A stretch of DNA of 64,000 nt, taken from Liquidambar formosana. Its lineage: Eukaryota > Streptophyta > Magnoliopsida > Saxifragales > Altingiaceae. This document shows, one piece after another, positions 58,128 to 64,000 of the stretch. The notes under the pieces were generated by a model. It was not told where the DNA came from. It was given only the letters and a program-made list of their open reading frames with translations, and searched no databases. The translations under genes were made by a program, and so were the position numbers. Location: positions 23,602,717 to 23,666,716 of the forward strand of contig CM077828.1 in NCBI GenBank assembly GCA_039720395.1, given 5' to 3'. Position 1 is the first letter of the stretch; each line of letters starts with the position of its first letter.

Positions 58128-58266
58128 GGGGTACAATGGAAAAGTTCAAATCCTTAGCTTATCTTACTCCTATCTTTATGGGATACAATGGAAAGGTTCA
58201 AATCGTTATCTTACTCCTATCTTTTACTCCATCCTCCCTCACCACTAGGGTAACCCCAACGACTTA
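58128..58266 (-). mobile_element. SINE-like insert with a duplicated B-box segment
   Basis: On the minus strand: TTGGGGTTACCCTAGTGGTGAGGG (A-box region), then TTTGAACCTTTCCATTG and, about 58 bases on, TTTGAACTTTTCCATTG, which are two tandem copies of the B-box region. It abuts the (TA)n beside the Helitron 3' end. Confidence 0.55.
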
Positions 58267-61200
58267 ATGTATTTGTAATTTCAATATTATACAAAATACA
58301 CTAAAATTATTTAATTCTCATTTGGATGATCAATGAGCCATTAAAATATGGCAATGTAGCATTTTACACTTTTCAAATGAGCATAGTCCTATAACCCATA
58401 AAAATAAAAAGCATAGGCCACTGTTCTCATCTGTTCCCTTATGCATATTCTACATCTTGTCACCATCTTAAACATAAAGGGCTTGTTTGGCTTGTAGTAA
58501 ACTGATTCTTTCCATGAAAAATTGGGTTTCCCATGCCCAAAAAAAACCCCCCTTCTTTCTAATACAAGACACTATCGTATAAAAATGTGTTCAGAAACAA
58601 ATTTTCTTGGACCATGTTTGTTTGGCTGAAATGGAATGAATAGAATAGAATCACATTACAATTCATTTTACAACGTGTTTGGATCAAGTGCTTTAATTGG
58701 AATGGAATCAAATAACTTGTTCCAACAATCATTTTAAATATCTTCCCGTTCCAAACAATTACAAACATGAAATTTCATTCTCATCCATTCCATTCCAACC
58801 AAACAAATACGGTCTTACTGCATCTATACGTTTCTACAGCAAATTGTGTGTAACTCCCACAAGCATTGCCAAAAGAATAGTGAGAACCACGTTTAATAGG
58901 TCCAACAAAGTGGTTGGGAACTTGGGATGACCTTCAAAAAAGGGTTGATTATGAATGCAAGGAAAGAAAATGACTTTGGAACCCTTGAAAACCACAGAAA
59001 GCACAATGTTTCTGCTTTGAAAAATACAGGACTGTTATCAGCTTTGACCCGCATGTCCCCTTTTGAGAAAAATATGTTTTCCATTTCTGAGTGCTACCCC
59101 ATTTCCATTTATTTGGTAGAGAAAGGGAATTCAAAGTATAAGTTAGACCAAGAATTTACAAAGGTGTGATGACTATTAGACAAACCGTGTAGACAATGTT
59201 CCTCAGAAGAATCCCATGCCCAACCTATCTTTCTCACTTTCTCACATGTGCACGTGTGCACCCACACATGCATGCACTTTTGGAAAATTTTAAGCGTCTC
59301 CACTACTGTGACTTGAGACAATTGTTTGGCCCGATTCTCTCACATAGGATAAAACCTACGCCAGTGGCCGAGCTAGAACTTTGGTTGATGAGGGCTAAAC
59401 TTTGATTGATTTTTTTAAAAAAAAATTTATCTTAATTCAAAATGATTTTTTTTTTTTTTTTTTTTTTTTGGGCAATGTTTTTCTTACTTGACAGTCACCC
59501 GACAAAAGAAAATTTTTGAACAAAAATAAGTTTTTCTTATCAATGAACATCTAGAATTGATAACATATAATGGTGAAGAGCCTGTTTTTTTGCTCAAATC
59601 TACTTGCTCATATGAAGTGATAACTTGACCAATCGCTCAAAAATTTTATGAAAAGAACAATTGTCTACAATGAATTGATGTGGTAGCTATAATATCATTT
59701 GGGCAAGTTGATTTTGACAAAAAATTTGGGATATATAACATTGTTCACTTATATAAATAAAATAAAAATAATAATTACAATGAGGAGAGGATGAAAGAAA
59801 AGTAATGAAAACAAAAAATATGGAGCAAAAACAAAATTTAAAGGGGATAAAATGAGAAAATTTATAAAAGGAAAGAATAAAAAACTAAATATAAAGGGGA
59901 TCAAAAAAAATCCGAGAAAGGGCCAAATCTTCAATTACAAAAAACATTATAAGTAAAAAATTTAAAAATAAAAAATTAAGCAGGGCCAACCAACCCCCCT
60001 GGGTCCTCACTTACTGGCTCCGCCCCTAACCCACATGGGTTTCTCTCACATAGGATAGAACCTACTACATGAGTGCGAATCTTACATCATGTGAGAGAAT
60101 TGAGACAAAAAGTTATCCCAACAGTGGGGGCAAATAGCATTGCTCTTTACTTTAATATTTGCTAGTGGTGGTGATGGATGTGGAAGGAGTGGCAGTTGTT
60201 AGGGTTTGGTGCAATTAATCCGGTCCGTGGTGCTGCCGTTGTGGTGGTGCTGGTGGCGGAGGAGGATGAAGAAGTTTAGGTGGAGTTGGTGTGCTTAAAA
60301 AGGGCTTTGGACTGATGTCACTCCATCAGATAATTTATAGTTTGGGTTGGAATAAGGTCCATGATATGTTTTGTTTCAGGTTGCCACCCCTCGACTTGAT
60401 TTGCACCCCTTACTCATTTTAGATTTTTTAAGGTTTTATGAAAAATATAAAAGGTTTTCAAATGCAAAATGCAGCTAGTTTTCATGAGAACCTTCTAAAT
60501 TTTTTTTATAAAACCTTAAATGAGTGGAGGATGCAAATCAAGTCGAGAGATGGCAATAACGTCTCCCTTTGTTTTATGCTGTGCTAAGCTTGGCAATAAC
60601 CGCTCCCTTTGTTTTATGCTGTGCTAAGCCTGGCCCCATTAGAAAACAGCCCTCCAAAGTTTATCATGAGTTGGCAGTGATATGACCTATGACAACCACC
60701 TCAAGGAAAGGGTCCCCAAGACATAAGCCAGATAATGAAACCTTAGTTTGCTATTTTCCATCATAGCTAGATATGATCCAAGTAAACATGATATCAGAAT
60801 AGGATGTCTTAAGTTCGAATTCTTCTTTCTACCTTGATGTTCCTACGTTTTTTTATTTTAATGGAAATTAGTTCCTACGTATGGGAGATACTGCAATTGC
60901 AGGAAGAAGAGAGGGGGGGGGGGGGGGTGTGGGGTGGAACTTTTGGATGAGTTGATAAGTTGACACCAAGTACTTGACATAACCAAACATCCTCCCAATT
61001 TCCTTTTCTCTTATTTTGTATAACCCAAGATTGGGCCAAGAAATGGTGTATCTACCATGCAACTTCTCAAGCAATATTTTTCCAACCTTTGTGACCATCC
61101 AATTGTGCACTTAAAGTTGCGACTAGATCATCTATCTTGGGCATCCCCCACTAGAATGCAGGAAAATCTCTCCTAACTCAGCAGATCCACCAAGCTAGCA

Positions 61201-62451
61201 AGTGGAAGTTGATAATGGAAAAGAGTAACTGATCTGTCATGGCTAGAAACAGCTAGACACACTAGCTAATGCCAGTGGCATTGTAACCAATTGGTTTAAT
61301 GTAAAATGGAGCTAGAACAGAGTTTCCCAGTGTGAGTTTGGATCATTTGGAGTCAGTATGGCTGTTTCTACTGACAAGAAAGAGATGCTACACATGAAAT
61401 TGCTGAAGTTCATGTCATATGTAAAAATGCTACAGATTTCCTCATGACTTTAGAGAAAGCACTAAAATTAGTATGGAGGCTACCATGGGATCTTATGGTG
61501 AAAAAGCATTGAAGATTTGGGCTTACTTCTGCAATAGAGCATCTGGGGTTTGAGTGTTTATGGAGATCTGAAAGCACTCGTTGAAACAGACCTCCTTCTA
61601 GTGACCCATGAGGATGTTTATATGCTGTATATGTTTGAAAGATGTACAGACTTCCTTCTAGTGACCCATGAGGGTGTTTCTATGCTGCATATGTTTGAAA
61701 GATGTTAAAACATCAGGCAGATGACAGTGTTTGCATTGCAGAAAATGGAAAAATTACAGAGTAAAATCAAGAGCTGGAGATTGAAGGTAAAAAGAAAACT
61801 TGAGCATTTGGGCCAGACTTGAGTAAGGAAAATTTGTGAGCTGTTTTTAGTGGTTGAAACCCCAAAATACTTCAGTGGTTGAAACCCTCATAAGCTGATC
61901 AATCAAATTCATTCGGGAGTAAGGAAAGGCCATCCATTACTTCATATCTGGATATTATGGCGGTGATTTGTTGCAGGTTAGATATTTTCCTAAATAATGA
62001 TGGAAACAACATTGCACTCTGTATTTTCCTATTTGATCAAATTAAGGACACAGTATATCAAACCATCTGCATAAAAATAATAATTAAAAGGAAAAAAAGA
62101 GGTCAATTTTATGCTCGGGAGATAAATTTAGGCCAATAATCACATAAGAAGTTTGAAGAAAGGATGGTCAAGAATGCCTAATCGAGACATTTATATCCTA
62201 CACAGGGATGCTTCTAAGACACATAGAAATAGCAGAAACCGAATGGTTTGTGCATTAAAAGACAGGCACATGGCATGGCAGTATAGGAAAAAAATTCACA
62301 TTAAAATGTCACAATGGGGAGTCATTGAATTACCCTTATTGGCATAAAGACTTGAAACAAGTCACCTAAGAGAATCATCTAAGTCCTGGAAACAATACTT
62401 GTCATACAAAAATTACTTCAACCAAAAAAAACTTTCATGAAACTTCCAAGA
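58267..62451. other. Intergenic, no gene seen, several repeats
   Basis: A copy of a piece from 55285-55400 lies at 58285-58395. A possible TIR-type element spans 59362-60015 (left GCCAGTGGCCGAGCTAG, right CTGGCTCCGCCCCTAAC). A foldback lies at 60381-60556, poly(G) at 60913-60927, and a two-copy tandem duplication at 61590-61705 (CTTCTAGTGACCCATGAGG, ATATGTTTGAAAGATGT). No coding region is supported. Confidence 0.5.
60381..60556. mobile_element. Short foldback element, 176 bp
   Basis: The left TTGCCACCCCTCGACTTGAT and right ATCAAGTCGAGAGATGGCAA ends are inverted. Pairing continues through GCACCC-TACTCATTT and TTAAGGTTTTATGAAAAATA. It is a small relative of the foldbacks at 22262 and 22783. 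A 45-bp direct duplication of GGCAATAAC-GCTCCCTTTG follows it. Confidence 0.7.
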
Positions 62452-64000
62452 CTAGAATTTCATATTAAGAACCTTACTCAATGGCTGATATGGAGCAGGA
62501 GTCTTGACAAACGTAGGAGGATTGATTTCTCTAGGAACAGTTTCCTCCCGTAGTGCTTCCCAAGCAGCCCTTCTCTTTTGCTGCTGCTCCCGCCACTTCC
62601 TCAGTTGATCCTCAACTGCTGCTTTAGCTCTCTCGGCCAACTCAGCCCTGCTTAGAGCCTGTTCTGTCCGAGTCCTGAACTCCCCAATTTTCACCATTGC
62701 TAATTCCAACTCCCTCTTTAAGATTTCCAACTCAGACTTACTTTCAGATGTGGTTAACTGACTTGAATCTCCAATCGGTGAAATTGGAACTTGATCTGCC
62801 TTCTCAGCTTTCCTAATCAAGGACTCGTATTCCTTCATCGAAATAGTGATATGGGCATCAATGTCATCTCTTCTCTCTTCAGCTTTTGTTTTTGAGTCCT
62901 CGATTTGAGAAAGTTCTACATCCTGAGAAGAGTTCTCAAAATGGGAACTGAAAAGGACAGAGTTTTCAATTTCTTCTTCTGTTTTATCTGCTCCTTCTTT
63001 TAACCTTCGATTCTCCTTCTTGGCTTCTTCTGCTTCTACAGCTAGCTGTTGAACTGCAAGATAAAGCCCTGACTTAACACTGATGGCCCTTGCCTCAGCC
63101 GCCTCTGCTGCTGCGATTTTTGACCTCCCTTTATGAAGCTCAGATTTCAGCAGTGCTATCTCAACTTGTGCTTCAATCTCTTTTTCCCTAATCTCATTCA
63201 TCTCATTTTTTACCTCCCCTAATTCAACCGTAAGCTTCTCAATACCACAATTCAAGCGACCAACCTCTTTATTTGCATTCTTAAGTTCTAGTGTCAAGTG
63301 ATCCAGCTCCATCTCCAATGACTCAATGCGAACCACTTGATCCAAATTGTTCCTTACTTTCAGTTCCAGATCCGCCTTTAGTTGGTTCAACTCATTTACA
63401 GCATCAGAAGCAGCTTGTGCTGATTCACTTTGTAGCTCATGTGCTTGCCTAAGTTCTGATTGTAACGAATCAATAAATATAGACTTGTCCAGAAGCTGAT
63501 TCTCCAGATCCTGCATCATTTCCATTTGTTTTTCCATGTCTTCTAATTGCTCTTGAACTTGCAATGCTGTTGCTGTAGCTAATTGTATCTCAGCCTCTTT
63601 CTCAGATAAAATTGCACATTTCTCTTTCTCTGATTCATTGGCAGCCAGCTTTGACAGAAGGATAGCTTCATTGAGCTCAGCTACATGCTTCAGAAGCTCT
63701 TCTGTCCTTTCTTTCTCCATGTTGGCAGCGGTTTCCATCATTTCTGCTTGTGCCATGGCCTCGAACTTCAACTCTTTGGCGGCAGCAAGTTCAGTTTCCA
63801 TGCTAAGAAGCTCTCCTTGTGTGGCCTTCAAGTCACTTAAAACATGTGAAAGCTGCTCTCGGATCTTTGCAGTTTCCAGTAGTTGATCAGCCATCTCCTT
63901 CATCTTGGATTCAAGTTCATCTATCCAGATTCTAGATTCTCTACATTCGTCTATGTATTTATCTCTCTCAACCTCAGAGTTCTTTAGCAGGGTGGAAAAT
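62452..64000 (-). CDS. WEB-family (DUF827) coiled-coil protein, 3' part
   Basis: The frame is open from the window end to the stop at 62452, so 515 residues are visible and the N-terminus lies beyond 64000. Nearly the whole protein is heptad-rich coiled coil (Glu, Lys, Leu, Ala). Near the C-terminus is an ITISMKEYESLIRKAEKAD segment typical of the DUF827/WEB family, then KRELELAMVKI and a basic KWREQQQKRR-AAWEALRE block before a Pro-containing tail ending KVLNMKF. WEB1/PMI2 relatives act in chloroplast photorelocation and actin control in the cytosol. Which subgroup this is (PMI2/PMI15-like seems closest) cannot be settled without alignment. An internal Met at 63903 is not the start, since the frame continues upstream (FSTLLKNSEVERDKY). 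Confidence 0.8.
   Translation of the reverse strand, partial: FSTLLKNSEVERDKYIDECRESRIWIDELESKMKEMADQLLETAKIREQLSHVLSDLKATQGELLSMETELAAAKELKFEAMAQAEMMETAANMEKERTEELLKHVAELNEAILLSKLAANESEKEKCAILSEKEAEIQLATATALQVQEQLEDMEKQMEMMQDLENQLLDKSIFIDSLQSELRQAHELQSESAQAASDAVNELNQLKADLELKVRNNLDQVVRIESLEMELDHLTLELKNANKEVGRLNCGIEKLTVELGEVKNEMNEIREKEIEAQVEIALLKSELHKGRSKIAAAEAAEARAISVKSGLYLAVQQLAVEAEEAKKENRRLKEGADKTEEEIENSVLFSSHFENSSQDVELSQIEDSKTKAEERRDDIDAHITISMKEYESLIRKAEKADQVPISPIGDSSQLTTSESKSELEILKRELELAMVKIGEFRTRTEQALSRAELAERAKAAVEDQLRKWREQQQKRRAAWEALREETVPREINPPTFVKTPAPYQPLSKVLNMKF

Overview
This is AT-rich nuclear DNA from a flowering plant, most likely a woody eudicot. The evidence is spliced genes with GT-AG introns, plant-only gene families (DYW-class PPR protein, DUF863 protein, LRR-XII/NILR1-type receptor kinase, WEB/DUF827 coiled-coil protein), long poly(A/T), (TA)n and (CT)n tracts, and many small class II transposons, SINE-like inserts and a Helitron. 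There are no operons, CRISPR arrays or phage features. The species cannot be fixed from the sequence.

Seven gene loci are supported, all on the minus strand: (1) an intronless PLS-DYW pentatricopeptide-repeat protein at 6506-8344; (2) a three-coding-exon DUF863 protein at 10173-14394 with a 5' UTR exon near 15939; (3) a two-exon MazG-like dCTP pyrophosphatase at 28587-29381; (4) a decayed U1-type zinc-finger paralogue at 32240-34300; (5) its intact sister at 36161-38186; (6) a NILR1/At1g74360-like LRR receptor kinase at 43081-46739, interrupted by three 1-bp insertions; and (7) the 3' part of a WEB-family coiled-coil gene at 62452-64000 that runs off the window. The genes look functionally unrelated, as is normal for a plant chromosome. 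The two zinc-finger loci form a local segmental duplication.

The rest is intergenic and built largely from transposon debris that can be read at nucleotide level. Two hAT-type elements lie back to back at 361-1612, each with its own 8-bp target duplication. Mutator-like hairpin MITEs have 9-10 bp duplications (26535-26851, 47859-48242 nested inside another MITE, 51774-51869, 52228-53216). A TGGG-ended foldback sits at 22783-23183, an 832-bp foldback made of repeated end modules at 40698-41529, and a composite Helitron at 55905-58110. There are SINE-like inserts, one with an empty paralogous site, and two decayed RNase H fragments of non-LTR retrotransposons.

The window is also rich in diverged two-copy tandem duplications of about 60-170 bp. 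I found no credible new multi-gene system. The observations most worth following are the receptor kinase whose three frameshifts cancel out, the zinc-finger gene/pseudogene pair, the in-frame repeat in the DUF863 protein, and the dense hairpin elements that could be small-RNA sources.
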